A stretch of 64,000 bases of DNA from Nitrospirillum iridis (GCF_014205765.1 NZ_JACIIZ010000010.1:219007-283006), one strand, 5' to 3'. Counted from the stretch's first letter, positions 42,465-52,063 are shown. The notes: generated by a model from the sequence alone, not told the origin. Numbers and translations: made by a program.

Positions 42465-42785
42465 ATGCCGGTCGCCATCACCTCACGCTACTACAAATCG
42501 GCGGTCTACCCGGTCGCCGACGCCGCCGGGATCGCCCACCCAACGGTGTCCATCCGGCCGCCGACATCGCCGATGCCTGGGACCACGATCTATCGCCATC
42601 TGGTTTCGGGCCTGGAGACCATCGAGTACCTGGCCTGGCGCTATTACAGCGACAGCGCGCAGTGGTGGCGGATCGCGGAGGCCAACGACCTGCGTTATCC
42701 GCTGGATCTGGCCCCCGGCAGTCTCATCAACATTCCCGGCGCCAACGACCTTGGCACCGTGGTGCGCAACCGGAGCTTTGGCTGA
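42465..42785 (+). CDS. LysM-like baseplate protein (tail protein X-like)
   Basis: 106 residues from ATG 42465, with GGAG 9 nt upstream; a TTG at 42444 is less likely. RHLVSGLETIEYLAWRYYSD, QWWRIAEANDLRYPLDLAPG and LINIPG form a LysM-type fold as in gpX/gp53 proteins. In PVC-type systems this is usually the C-terminal part of Pvc7, so the pair 41730/42465 looks like a split version. The stop overlaps the next ATG (TGATG). Confidence 0.85.
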   Translation: MPVAITSRYYKSAVYPVADAAGIAHPTVSIRPPTSPMPGTTIYRHLVSGLETIEYLAWRYYSDSAQWWRIAEANDLRYPLDLAPGSLINIPGANDLGTVVRNRSFG

Positions 42786-43909
42786 TGGCTGACAGCACGC
42801 CCTACGCGACCGTCAAGATCGAAGGCATCGACATGAAGTCGCAGGTCGAATCCATCGACGTGGAAGACCATGACCGCGCCATCGACCGCGCCCGGGTGGT
42901 CTTCGACAGCGCCGACAGCGTCGCGGCGATCACGCAAGAGCAAAGTAAGGTCCAGATCAGCCTCGGCTGGTCCGATCAGAACGCCCTGATATTCGAAGGC
43001 ATCGTCATGGCGGTGAAGGCGGAGGCCGCCGGGACGGGCCAAGCACGGGTGACACTGACCGCCTATGACCTGTCCTACAAGATGAAGCAGAACAAAACCA
43101 AGGACCGCACCTTCATCTCCGGCAAGTTGAGCGACGCGCTGAAAGCGATCGTCGCCGACTACAGCGATCTGGTCCCAGGGGACATCCTGCCCAACCCCGA
43201 TCCCGTCTTCAGCGCCACCAACCGGTGGAGCAAGCCCATGGGGCAAAGCGACTGGGACTTCATCCAAGACGCGGCCCTGAAATGGAAGGCCCGAACCTTT
43301 GTCGAGGTCAACAACAACAAGTCGAAATTCTATTTCGTCGCGGAGCAAAGCCTGTTGAAGGGTGATCCCATGGGCATGCTGCACTACTGCCCCGGCGGAA
43401 TCGGCCCCCTGATCGAGTTCACCTACCAACGGGTGGGCAGCGGCGCGGCGCCGCAAAGCACGGTCACCGTGGTCGACCCCGCGACCGGCCAACCGGTGAC
43501 GCAGGCGGTGACGCCACCGCCGGGGGACCCGCCGCTGGAGGTCGACCCCAAGGCTGACGCCTCCCTGGCGCAGGCGGCGGGCGCCATGGCGCAGGCGGCG
43601 GGCAAGCCGGCCGATTCCCGGCCCAAGACAACCGTTGGCGCCCAGCCCTCGGACCCCGCGCGCGCCCAGCAATCCATCCAGCAGGACCCCACGCGCATCC
43701 TGGGCTATTCGGGTCAGGGCCTGTGCCGGGGCACGGTCATGCTACGCGCCAAGGGCAAGATCACCATCAAGGGCCTGCCGTTGTGGGTCGAGGGCGACTG
43801 GTACGTGCACAAGGTCACCCATGTCTACCGGCGGCTGACAATGACCGACAAGAAGGGCAAGCCCGTCGACGGCAGCACATTCCAGACCAAATTTTCGGCC
43901 ACGAGGTGA
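42785..43909 (+). CDS. Spike hub protein (phage late control gpD / VgrG N-terminal-like)
   Basis: 374 residues. VESIDVEDHDRAIDRARVVFD, LIFEGIVMAVKAEAA, RTFISGKLSDALKAIVADYS and GQSDWDFIQDAALKWKARTFVEV are typical gpD/VgrG hub segments that form the trimeric ring under the tube. A low-complexity Ala/Pro linker (about 225-300) precedes a C-terminal domain ending in WYVHKVTHVYRR. The OB-fold spike is encoded separately next, so the usual Pvc8 is split. Confidence 0.88.
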   Translation: MADSTPYATVKIEGIDMKSQVESIDVEDHDRAIDRARVVFDSADSVAAITQEQSKVQISLGWSDQNALIFEGIVMAVKAEAAGTGQARVTLTAYDLSYKMKQNKTKDRTFISGKLSDALKAIVADYSDLVPGDILPNPDPVFSATNRWSKPMGQSDWDFIQDAALKWKARTFVEVNNNKSKFYFVAEQSLLKGDPMGMLHYCPGGIGPLIEFTYQRVGSGAAPQSTVTVVDPATGQPVTQAVTPPPGDPPLEVDPKADASLAQAAGAMAQAAGKPADSRPKTTVGAQPSDPARAQQSIQQDPTRILGYSGQGLCRGTVMLRAKGKITIKGLPLWVEGDWYVHKVTHVYRRLTMTDKKGKPVDGSTFQTKFSATR

Positions 43910-43914
43910 ATGCC

Positions 43915-44727
43915 ATGCTGGACGATCTACGCCATCACGTCGGGAAGTTTTACGGCAAATACAGCGGCCAGGTCGTCGCCAACGACCAGGACCCGGACAA
44001 CATGGGCAGCATCGTGGTCACCCTGCCCTCGATCTTCGGCGCCGACGCGCAGATCACCGCCCGTCCCTGTCTGCCCTACGGCCATTTCTTCATCCCGGCC
44101 GTGGGCGCCATGGTGTGGGTGGAGTTCGAGGGCGGGGACAAGGATTACGCCATCTGGGTCGGCACTTGGTACCCGAAGGGCGCCACGCCCGCGCCCGCCG
44201 ACCTGTCGCCGCCCGACAACAGGATCATTCAAACGGCGTCCGGCCACACCATTGAGATCATGGACAAGGCGGGTGAGGAAAAGATCGTCATCCGCCACAA
44301 GGGCAACGCCTTCATCAGCATCGACAAGAACGGCAGCGTGCTGATCGCCAACCAGACCGGTTCCTACGTTCAATTGGACACCGACGAGCAAACCGCCAGC
44401 TTCGTGGAACAGCACGGCAACATCGTCACCATGAGCGGTGACGGCATCGTCATCACCGAGAAGGGCGGCAAGACGATGGTGCAACTGACCGACGATACGG
44501 TTCGGATCACCGGCGGCAAGATCATCCTGCAGGCCCCGGTGGTATCGCTGACGGGCGATCCCGCGGCCGAACCGACCTTCCTGACCACCTCCCTGGCACC
44601 GTTGTGGAACGCATTTGCCTTGCACGTCCATGCGACGGCGCTGGGACCGTCCGGGCCGCCGACGCCACCGGGTCCGCTGATCCTCCCCGGCCAACCCTAC
44701 CTCAGTTCGGGGACGGTGATGAAATGA
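43915..44727 (+). CDS. Spike protein with gp5/VgrG OB fold and beta-helix
   Basis: 270 residues from ATG 43915 with GAGG upstream. GQVVANDQDPDNMGSIVVTLP and MVWVEFEGGDKDYAIWVGTWY are the gp5-type OB fold; after it DNRIIQTASGHTIEIMDKAG and short beta repeats (NGSVLIANQTGSYVQLDTDE) give the trimeric spike needle. It punctures the target membrane. Its stop overlaps the ATG of the proline-rich gene, which is thus placed where a tip protein is expected. Confidence 0.9.
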   Translation: MLDDLRHHVGKFYGKYSGQVVANDQDPDNMGSIVVTLPSIFGADAQITARPCLPYGHFFIPAVGAMVWVEFEGGDKDYAIWVGTWYPKGATPAPADLSPPDNRIIQTASGHTIEIMDKAGEEKIVIRHKGNAFISIDKNGSVLIANQTGSYVQLDTDEQTASFVEQHGNIVTMSGDGIVITEKGGKTMVQLTDDTVRITGGKIILQAPVVSLTGDPAAEPTFLTTSLAPLWNAFALHVHATALGPSGPPTPPGPLILPGQPYLSSGTVMK

Positions 44728-45083
44728 GCAACTGCAGCTTTCCACCCCTGCCGTCGATAGCGCTGCCAACGCCGGTGATCCCCGGGTTGCCCGTCCTGCC
44801 GGCGCTGCCGGCCCTGCCCTCACTACCTGTTCCGGCCCTGGGCCTGCCGGCCATCCCGACCCTGCCGACGCCGTCGCTGCCAACGCCGGTGATACCCGGC
44901 CTGCCAACCCTGCCAGCGCTGCCGCCCCTGCCCACGCTACCGGCACCGGCCCTGGGCCTACCTGCGACCCCGGCCCTGCCCACGCCATCACTGCCGACGC
45001 CGGTGATACCCGGCCTGCCTGCCCTGCCGGCGCTTCCGCCGCTGCCAACCTTGCCGGCGGCGCCGGCCTGCCCCATCGATTGA
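44724..45083 (+). CDS. Proline-rich tandem-repeat protein at the spike-tip position
   Basis: 119 residues, almost wholly Pro, Leu, Ala, Thr, Val and Gly. A 38-residue unit (LPTPVIPGLPxLPALPxLP then PALGLPAxPxLPTPS) begins at 44763, 44877 and 44991, exactly 114 bp apart. A Cys lies near each end (MSNCSF, PACPID). It overlaps the spike stop (ATGA) and precedes the gp25 region, where PVC-like operons encode the PAAR tip. No PAAR gene is seen in the window. It would form an extended polyproline rod. Spike tip, tip linker or tether are possible. Confidence 0.72.
   Translation: MSNCSFPPLPSIALPTPVIPGLPVLPALPALPSLPVPALGLPAIPTLPTPSLPTPVIPGLPTLPALPPLPTLPAPALGLPATPALPTPSLPTPVIPGLPALPALPPLPTLPAAPACPID
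44763..45083 (+). repeat. Tandem 114-bp coding repeat
   Basis: Units start at 44763, 44877 and 44991 with the recurrent string CTGCC(A/G)ACGCCGGTGAT. The third is incomplete. Copies differ mostly at third codon positions, so the protein repeat is conserved. Confidence 0.8.
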
Positions 45084-45097
45084 CCGGAACCGCCACG

Positions 45098-45358
45098 ATG
45101 CCCTTGAACACCATCACCCTGCAAGCCGCGATCAAGGCCGCCTTCGAGGCCGCCAAGAACACGGCCGCCCCAGCGGACCCCGCCCAGTCCAACGCGGTGC
45201 AAGAGCAGATCCTGAACCAGTTGTCCCAGGATTTGGCGGCAGCCGTGCACGCCTATCTGCTCAGCGCCGATATCGCTGGCATCACGGTCGCCGTCGTCAA
45301 CCAGGCGCAACAGCCCATCGGCACCGGCAGCCAGGCCGGCAGCGTCAAACTCCAGTGA
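45098..45358 (+). CDS. Small baseplate-associated protein
   Basis: 86 residues from ATG 45098. ITLQAAIKAAFEAAKNTA, then LSQDLAAAVHAYLLSADIAG and a C-terminal GTGSQAGSVKLQ. The pattern of two helices and a short Gly-rich beta tail resembles small proteins encoded next to gp25 in many phage tail and eCIS clusters. Function unknown. It is 7 nt before the gp25-like gene. Confidence 0.65.
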   Translation: MPLNTITLQAAIKAAFEAAKNTAAPADPAQSNAVQEQILNQLSQDLAAAVHAYLLSADIAGITVAVVNQAQQPIGTGSQAGSVKLQ

Positions 45359-45365
45359 GGACACC

Positions 45366-45734
45366 ATGATCAGCGATGTCGCGGGACCCGGCTATCCCTT
45401 TCAGATCGACCCCACCACCGGCGGCGTCGCCTGGGCCACGGGCGCCGACAAGTTGCGCCAGAACATACAGCTGATCCTGGGCACGCGCGTGGGCGAGCGC
45501 CCGATGCTGCGCAACTTCGGCACGCGCGTCCATTCGCTGGTCCATGACCCCAATGACGACGTCCTGGCGTCGCTGCTGCAAAGCCAGGTTCAGCAGACCT
45601 TGCTGCAGTTCGAGCCGCGCGTCCTGGTGACCCAAACCGCCATCACGCAATCCGATGGCGAGGTGCGAATGGTGCTCAACTACACCTTCACCACCGAGCC
45701 CGTAGCCGATCAGTTGATCCTGCCCCTGTTCTGA
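45366..45734 (+). CDS. Baseplate wedge protein, gp25/GPW-like (Pvc9)
   Basis: 122 residues. LRQNIQLILGTRVGERPMLRNFGTRVH is the diagnostic gp25 segment (the EPR-like core reads GERPML), preceded by YPFQID and followed by FEPRVLVTQTAI. It starts sheath assembly at the baseplate. The following gene encodes baseplate J as in other contractile systems. Confidence 0.93.
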   Translation: MISDVAGPGYPFQIDPTTGGVAWATGADKLRQNIQLILGTRVGERPMLRNFGTRVHSLVHDPNDDVLASLLQSQVQQTLLQFEPRVLVTQTAITQSDGEVRMVLNYTFTTEPVADQLILPLF

Positions 45735-45768
45735 AAGCTCCTGTTCCAGGCGCTTTTGTCACGAGTGG

Positions 45769-47406
45769 ATGGCCATGCCCAGCACGCCTATCATCGATTA
45801 CACGAACAAGGATTACCAGTCGCTGCGGCAGGCCATGCTGGCGCTTGCCCACCACCGCCTGCCCGAATGGACCGACCAATCGCCCGCGGACCTGGGCATG
45901 GTCCTGGTCGATCTCTTCGCCTACATGGGCGATGTCGTCCTGTACTACCAGGACCGGATCGCCAATGAGAGCTTCCTGCAAACCGCGGTGGAGCGGCGCA
46001 GCGTGCTGAACGCCCTGCGGCTGGTGGGATACGGGCTGGCGCCGCCCACCGCGGCATCGGCCGAACTGACACTGTTCTTCAAGCCCCCCACGCTGGGCGG
46101 CGCGACCATCGTCACGGTGCCGGGGGGCGCGCAGTTCACATCGGTCGCGACGGCCGAAATCGGTCCGCAAATCTTCGAATACCTTGGCGCGGACCTCGAC
46201 ATCGATCTCGCCTCCGACCAGGTGGTCCCCACCGCCAACGGCAAGCTGGCCTATATCGGCCTGCCGGTGATGCAAAGTGCCGTCCAACCCACCGCGGTCA
46301 TCGGTTCATCCACCGGGGAGCCCAACCAGTCCTTCGCCCTGCCCAGCACGCCCGTCATCCTGGACACGCTGGTGGTGGAGGTGAACGAGGGCGCCGGTTG
46401 GGTGACATGGCGCCGGGTCGACAGCCTGCTCTACGAGACCGCCAGCGATGGTGGGTTGACGCTGTCGCGGGCTGAAGATCGCGACTATTATGTGGAATTC
46501 GACGAGGCCGACATCGCCCGGGTGTGCTTCGGCGACGGCACCTACGGCCGCGTGCCGCCAACCGCGACCAACAATATCCGGGCCACTTGGCACGTAGGAG
46601 GCGGCAGCGCCGGCAATGTGCCGGCCAACACCATCACCACCCTCAAAACCGCTGTCCCCCGGCTGGCGGCGGTTAGCAATCCGGCCGCCGCCGCCGGCGG
46701 CACCGACCATGAGGACATCAACCACGCCAAGTCCTTCGGCCCGCTGGCCTTCCGCTCCGGCCAGCGGGCGGTGACCTTGAACGACTATGTGGCGCTGGCC
46801 CAACAGGCCGGCGGTGTCGCTAAGGTGCGTGCATCCGCCCCCACCTGGAACACTATCGAGCTTTACGTGGCGCCGGCGGGCGATGTCGCCACCACCGTTC
46901 CAGAAGCACTGCGCCGGCGCCTGATCGCCTACTTCGAAGACAAGCGGATGGCCGGTACCTTCGTCGAGATCCTGGATGCCACATACATCCCCATCGATGT
47001 CGGCATCGAGATTGTCTACGACAAACGCTATCAGATGGCGGCGGTGCGGCAGGCGGCGGAAGCGGCCGTGCAGGGGCTTCTGGCCTTCGCCAACGTCGAT
47101 TTCGGCCGACCGCTTTATCTCAGCGACGTTTACGGCACCGTGGAGGCGGTGGCGGGCGTCACCGCCATGACGGTGACCCGGTTTCGTCGTGGCGATAGCC
47201 CCACCACCCAGTTCACCGACCAGGAGATCGCGGCGGCGGCGGCCTTCCTGCCCATCCAGCCGCAAGGCCGGCAGATCGACGTCGCCGCCCTGCTGCGCCG
47301 CGCGATCCAGATCGATGTCGCCCAGGATGGCCGCATCATCTTGCAGGACTTCGAAATCCCGGTGCTGGGCGGCTTGACCGTCGACTTGCTGGAAGCGGCG
47401 CAATGA
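45769..47406 (+). CDS. Baseplate J protein (gp6/Pvc11-like)
   Basis: 545 residues; ATG 45769 or 45775. IIDYTNKDYQSLRQAMLAL, GMVLVDLFAYMGDVVLYYQD, NESFLQTAVERRSVLNALRL and ITVPGGAQF-type beta parts are standard for eCIS baseplate J proteins, with the C-terminal PLYLSDVYGTVEAVAGVTAM. It forms the wedge ring with gp7-like partners. Its stop overlaps the next gene start by 4 nt (ATGA). Confidence 0.92.
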   Translation: MAMPSTPIIDYTNKDYQSLRQAMLALAHHRLPEWTDQSPADLGMVLVDLFAYMGDVVLYYQDRIANESFLQTAVERRSVLNALRLVGYGLAPPTAASAELTLFFKPPTLGGATIVTVPGGAQFTSVATAEIGPQIFEYLGADLDIDLASDQVVPTANGKLAYIGLPVMQSAVQPTAVIGSSTGEPNQSFALPSTPVILDTLVVEVNEGAGWVTWRRVDSLLYETASDGGLTLSRAEDRDYYVEFDEADIARVCFGDGTYGRVPPTATNNIRATWHVGGGSAGNVPANTITTLKTAVPRLAAVSNPAAAAGGTDHEDINHAKSFGPLAFRSGQRAVTLNDYVALAQQAGGVAKVRASAPTWNTIELYVAPAGDVATTVPEALRRRLIAYFEDKRMAGTFVEILDATYIPIDVGIEIVYDKRYQMAAVRQAAEAAVQGLLAFANVDFGRPLYLSDVYGTVEAVAGVTAMTVTRFRRGDSPTTQFTDQEIAAAAAFLPIQPQGRQIDVAALLRRAIQIDVAQDGRIILQDFEIPVLGGLTVDLLEAAQ

Positions 47407-50400
47407 AAGTCACCGGCTTCGCCGCACGTGCCGACATAGTGGGCAGACGCATCCGCGTCACCTGGCAATTCGTGCCCGGCATGGGCGAGACACTGGCCGA
47501 CATCCCGCCGGTGACGCTACGGCGCAAGCGGCGCGACTACGCCTACCCGGCGCCAGGCGCGCCGGATCCCTATCTGGTCTATGACAGCACCGGCTTCCCG
47601 CCGCCACCGGTGGCGGGCGTGCTCACGGTCACCGACCTGGACGGCTGGGAGGAAATCGGCGACGGCGAGCGCAGGGTGTTCGAACCCCTCTCCGTTGCCA
47701 TCTTCACCGGTGGACGCTACATCGAAATCCTGCGCCGGACCACGGCCACGGTGTTTGACTTGGGCGGCGTCGCTCGGCGCCAAGAGGTGGAAATCCTGGA
47801 CGCGGGGGCGTCGCCGGGCGCGCTGTTGGCCAACCAAGTCTATTATTATCAGCTTTTCAGCGCGTCCCTGCCTGACGGCGGTGCCGATGCCACGCCTTAT
47901 CGCAGCGCCGCCCAGGTCACGGACAGCTACGGCCAGAACCGGGCCCTGTATCTGTCACTGCCAGAAATCTATCGCCGCCACGACGTCCAGGTCCGTCCGG
48001 ACACCCCGGGCAGCACCTCGGTACCGGAGCTGTCGCCTAATTTCGGCCAGCTCCGCCGCTTCATCGACCCCTTCGGCATCGCGCTGGACTCCTTGCGAGG
48101 AACAGCCGAGGGACTACGCACCCTGCACGATGTCGACGCGGTCGACGGGAAGTACCTTCCGACGCTGGCGCAATGGATAGGTTGGGATCTCAGCGTCGAT
48201 GTCGACATTCCCCAACAACGCAACGAAATCAAGGCGGCCAGCCGGCTGTACCGCCTGGTGGGAACCCTGCCCGGCCTGCGCGCGCTGGTCACCCAATATA
48301 CCGGCTGGTCCACCCAGGTGGCGGAATTCGCCCAGAACATCGCGCAGTCTAACCAGCCGCCACGGCGCAATCTCTACGCCATCACTCCGGACGCCGGGGG
48401 CCTGGGCTGGCACGGGACCGATGATGCGGCCCAGGCGCTGGGCTTTCCCGCCGCCAACCAGGCCGCCAGCGGATCGGTGGGCACCGCCGCCGCCTTGACC
48501 AGCCTGCAGGCCGGTCCCTATGCCCTGCGCCCCGGCATGTCCCTGACGCTTGCGGCGGACGGACTGCCGCCCGTTTCGGTCCGCTTCGGCCCCGGGGACT
48601 TCATCGACATGAGCCAAGCCACGGCGGCAGAGGTCGGCGCCGCCCTAAGCGCCGCCCTTCCCGAAGTCAGGGCCACGGCGGCGGCGGCCACGCTGGTCAT
48701 CGCCTCGAAGACCACCGGCTCGGTGTCACGGCTGCAAGTGGTTCCGGCGAACAACAGTCTCGTTTCCCTGGAAAACGCGCCAGAGGGGCGGCTGTCGGCC
48801 GGAACCGACTCCATAGGCCGGGTGCGCTTCTTCTACGGAACCTGGGAAACGCCCACACGGCCCGCATCCGCGGTGGCGGTGGATGAGGCGGCGGCGGAAG
48901 CCGGCGGCGCCGCGATGCGTCGGGTCCATTACAAGACCTTCACCGACGGCGCATGGCGTGGCTCACGGCCAGTCTACCCCAGCCGCGTGACACCGCAGGC
49001 CGATCCGGCGGCGGCGGTCCTGCCGGATGATCGAATCTGGCTGGCCTGGATTGATGATCCGCTGACCATGAACAGCCGGCTGCGCTGGACGCTGGGCACG
49101 GCCAGACCGCCGCAACCGGCCCATATTTCGGGCCGTGTCAGTGAACCTTTCGCCCTTGTCGATGGCGCGACACTGGCATTCACCGGGAATTGGCCGGGGC
49201 TGGACCTGTACACGGTCCACGCGGCCAATTTCGCCAACCCTGCGAAAGCCACCGCCGCCGAGTTGGTGACCGCCATGAACGGGCAGTTGACGCGTGTCCG
49301 CGCCGCACGCGAGCGGGACGGTTCCCTGCGATTCAGCACCATCGCCAGCGGCGCCACGACCCGCATCGGGGTGGACCTCAGCCACTCGCGCGGGGCCGCG
49401 CGGGCGCTGGGGTTCGACAACCGCGGCACCACCGGCACACCCGGGTCCTGGGACGACCAGATCGATTGGAACACCCCTTGGGATGCCGGTGGGCGGGGCC
49501 GCCACGCCGAAGTGACGGCGGTGAACAATCCGGCCGGCGGCGTGCGTCTGGCCTGGGCGTCGCATCGCGCGGGGGCCTGGCGAATCCTGACGGCGTACTG
49601 GAATGACCGGGTGATGGCGGGCACGGCCAACGGCGCCTTCAGCCGCGATGGCGCCGGCGCCTGGACGCCCGTCCCCGGCCTGCCCGCCGCGGATATCCGG
49701 GCGATCATGGTGGATGCCGCCGGATCGGCCTGGATCGCCACCGCCGCCGGCGTGGCCGTCCGGCATCCCGACGGCACCGTCACCACTGTGGCCGGCCTAC
49801 CTTCCCCGGACATCCGCGACCTGGCCTTGGCCGGCGACGGCAGCGCCTGGATCGCCACGGCGGCCGGCCTCGTCCTCCTGGCCCCCCAGGGGACCATCAC
49901 CACACTGGACATCGGCGGCGGCCTGCCATCCAACGACATCCGGGCCCTGGCTTTAAACGGCGACGGCACGCTGTGGGCGGCGACCGCCGCCGGAGCCGTG
50001 CGCCGGCGGGCGTCCGGCGCGCTTCAGATCCATACAGTCGCCACGGGGCTGCCCGGCAACGATGTCCAGGATGTCGCTTTGGGTGCTGACGGCGCCGTGT
50101 ACATCGCAACGACCGCCGGGCTGGCCGTCGTGGCGCCAGAGGGCGCGGTCACGGTGGCCAAGGCCACCAATACCCGCGCCGTCGCCATCGGCGGGGACGG
50201 TACGCTGTGGGTCGCCACCCCGGCCGGCGTCAGCCTCAGGTCGCCGGCCGGGGCCTGGCGCGTGTTCGACACCACGATGGGGCTGAACAGTGATGACGCG
50301 CGCGCCCTCTCGCTGGGACCGGACGGTACGGCTTGGGTCGGAACGGCCGTAGGCACCAGCACCATCACACCGGATGGCACGGTCACCAACCTCGACCTGC

Positions 50401-51455
50401 TGGGCGGCGGTGTCCCCAATCCGGCGGGTCGCGCCGCGTATACCGGCTGGTCCGCGGCGTTGGAACTGGCCAACGGCGGGGGCGGCAACCGCGAACCCGC
50501 GTTGGCCGTGGACGCCACCAAGCGGATCTGGCTGTTCTGGTCGCAGCGCGTCGGCATCGGCACCGAACAGGAAAGCTGGGGCCTGCACCATCGGATCTTC
50601 GATCCGCCCACCAGCACCTGGGGGCCCGACAGGGTGGTCACCACGCCGCCCCTGGGTGGCCGGTCGTCGGATCGCGCGCCCGGCATCCAGCCCTTGCCGG
50701 CTGGAATGCGTGTGTTCTTCTCGTCCGATCGGGGCGGCGGGTTAAGCCTTTGGTCGGTCGACGTTGGCCTCAACGGCGTCATTGGTCCGCTGACGCCGCT
50801 TCCGGCCGGGGCATCGTCCGACGGGGCGCCCACCCCGGTCACGGTCGGCACCGACCTTTGGCTGTTCCATCGCAGCGATGCCAATGTCCCACTGGTCCAG
50901 GCCGGCACAGGCGACGCCGGGCGCCCCGGCAGCCAGCGCGTGCCCGACAATGGAACGGAACGGCGATACGGCGGTACCGTCGCTGCGGACTTGGGCGATC
51001 TCAACCGCCTGCGGACCCGCCGCAGCTTCGGTGACATGCTGAGTTACACGCCCAGCCGTCCGGACGGCGCGGGCACATTGCGCGACGACGAACTCTACAC
51101 CCGTGGGACGGTCGGCTTTTATGTCCGCCGGGCGTCCCAGGGCGCGGCGCTGACCCGGCAGGAGACGGAACGGCTGAGCGAGATGGTGAGGCGCTTCCTG
51201 CCCATCAACCTGCGCGCCGTGGTGATCATCGTCGAAGCGACCGATGTCGAATACCTCTACCCCGATGGCGGCCCGACGGAGAGCTATGCCGACGACTTCC
51301 CCTTCGTCTCACTCATGCCGCCGATCACCGACAGCACCGCCGCCGCCATGCCGGGCCTGCTGATTTTGGAATCCAACAAGACGGACGATGTTTCGGCCGA
51401 TACAGCCGATCTGACCACGCTGACGCGCCGGACCTTTTTCCCGCCCTTGCAATAA
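47403..51455 (+). CDS. gp7/tail-protein-I-like baseplate protein with inserted beta-propeller
   Basis: 1350 residues, far above the family. The N-terminal part contains LPEIYRRHDVQVRP, FGQLRRFIDPFGIALDSL and LPTLAQWIGWDLSVDVDIPQ, the phage tail protein I/Pvc12 wedge region. At 460-550 there is a flagellin-hook-type insert. At about 742-1001 (49630-50405) six or seven blades of a two-component-regulator-type propeller repeat: DIRAIMVDAAGSAWIATAAG and variants. Further BNR-like WGLHHRIFDPPTSTWGP and SSDRGGGLSLWSVDVG follow. The C-terminus (SEMVRRFLPINLRAVVIIVE) returns to wedge-like sequence. The propeller probably decorates the baseplate and may bind a glycan or receptor. Confidence 0.8.
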   Translation: MKVTGFAARADIVGRRIRVTWQFVPGMGETLADIPPVTLRRKRRDYAYPAPGAPDPYLVYDSTGFPPPPVAGVLTVTDLDGWEEIGDGERRVFEPLSVAIFTGGRYIEILRRTTATVFDLGGVARRQEVEILDAGASPGALLANQVYYYQLFSASLPDGGADATPYRSAAQVTDSYGQNRALYLSLPEIYRRHDVQVRPDTPGSTSVPELSPNFGQLRRFIDPFGIALDSLRGTAEGLRTLHDVDAVDGKYLPTLAQWIGWDLSVDVDIPQQRNEIKAASRLYRLVGTLPGLRALVTQYTGWSTQVAEFAQNIAQSNQPPRRNLYAITPDAGGLGWHGTDDAAQALGFPAANQAASGSVGTAAALTSLQAGPYALRPGMSLTLAADGLPPVSVRFGPGDFIDMSQATAAEVGAALSAALPEVRATAAAATLVIASKTTGSVSRLQVVPANNSLVSLENAPEGRLSAGTDSIGRVRFFYGTWETPTRPASAVAVDEAAAEAGGAAMRRVHYKTFTDGAWRGSRPVYPSRVTPQADPAAAVLPDDRIWLAWIDDPLTMNSRLRWTLGTARPPQPAHISGRVSEPFALVDGATLAFTGNWPGLDLYTVHAANFANPAKATAAELVTAMNGQLTRVRAARERDGSLRFSTIASGATTRIGVDLSHSRGAARALGFDNRGTTGTPGSWDDQIDWNTPWDAGGRGRHAEVTAVNNPAGGVRLAWASHRAGAWRILTAYWNDRVMAGTANGAFSRDGAGAWTPVPGLPAADIRAIMVDAAGSAWIATAAGVAVRHPDGTVTTVAGLPSPDIRDLALAGDGSAWIATAAGLVLLAPQGTITTLDIGGGLPSNDIRALALNGDGTLWAATAAGAVRRRASGALQIHTVATGLPGNDVQDVALGADGAVYIATTAGLAVVAPEGAVTVAKATNTRAVAIGGDGTLWVATPAGVSLRSPAGAWRVFDTTMGLNSDDARALSLGPDGTAWVGTAVGTSTITPDGTVTNLDLLGGGVPNPAGRAAYTGWSAALELANGGGGNREPALAVDATKRIWLFWSQRVGIGTEQESWGLHHRIFDPPTSTWGPDRVVTTPPLGGRSSDRAPGIQPLPAGMRVFFSSDRGGGLSLWSVDVGLNGVIGPLTPLPAGASSDGAPTPVTVGTDLWLFHRSDANVPLVQAGTGDAGRPGSQRVPDNGTERRYGGTVAADLGDLNRLRTRRSFGDMLSYTPSRPDGAGTLRDDELYTRGTVGFYVRRASQGAALTRQETERLSEMVRRFLPINLRAVVIIVEATDVEYLYPDGGPTESYADDFPFVSLMPPITDSTAAAMPGLLILESNKTDDVSADTADLTTLTRRTFFPPLQ

Positions 51456-51478
51456 GGCCAATACGAACGGAGTGAGGG

Positions 51479-52063
51479 ATGATCGCCACGACAACGTCCT
51501 CGGCCACAGCGTCACCGGTCGAGCCGCCGCCCGCCGAATATCCGGCGATGGCGCTGCAAGGCCATTACCACGACGCGCTGACAACGCCCGACGGCCGGGT
51601 GTTATGGGACCGGGGCTGGAAGCGCAACACCATCGTCAGCGATTGCCGGCGATTGCTGGCCGGTTTCCTTCATGGCGGCGGGATCAGCCTGGCCATACAG
51701 GGCCTGTGGGTCGGCCGGGGCAGCGACGGCTGGGACGTGTCCGGCCCGCCGCCAGGCGCCCCGACGCAATCGGCGCTGGTCGACCCCTTTCCCTTCCTGG
51801 TTCCGCCCGCGGCGATGCAGATTGATTTCCTGGACGGGGCGGCGGTGACGGCGACGCCGACCAACCGCTTGCAGATCAAGGCGACGCTGGGACCCGGCCT
51901 GCCGCCTTGGCCGGATGGCAACCACGCCACCGCCAACCTGCGCGAATTCGGCCTGGTCGGGCAAATCGGCGGGGTCAAGTCGCTGATCAACTATGTGACC
52001 CATCCGGTGATCGTCAAAGACCCGGTCAGCACGCTGACCCGCACGATCTGGCTGGTCTTTTAA
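51479..52063 (+). CDS. Baseplate/fibre-associated protein, eCIS operon
   Basis: 194 residues. MALQGHYHDALTTPDGRVLWDRGWKRNTIVSD and the repeated beta-strand pattern are like small collar or tail-fibre proteins; WDRGWKxNxIV-type segments occur in phage tail proteins of unknown role. It lies 23 nt after the gp7-like gene and before the DUF6519 gene. I cannot name a function. Confidence 0.65.
   Translation: MIATTTSSATASPVEPPPAEYPAMALQGHYHDALTTPDGRVLWDRGWKRNTIVSDCRRLLAGFLHGGGISLAIQGLWVGRGSDGWDVSGPPPGAPTQSALVDPFPFLVPPAAMQIDFLDGAAVTATPTNRLQIKATLGPGLPPWPDGNHATANLREFGLVGQIGGVKSLINYVTHPVIVKDPVSTLTRTIWLVF

Noticed and set aside
44763..45083. CRISPR-like or satellite repeat
   Set aside because: Repeats are contiguous, in-frame and code for a conserved 38-residue unit, so this is a coding repeat.
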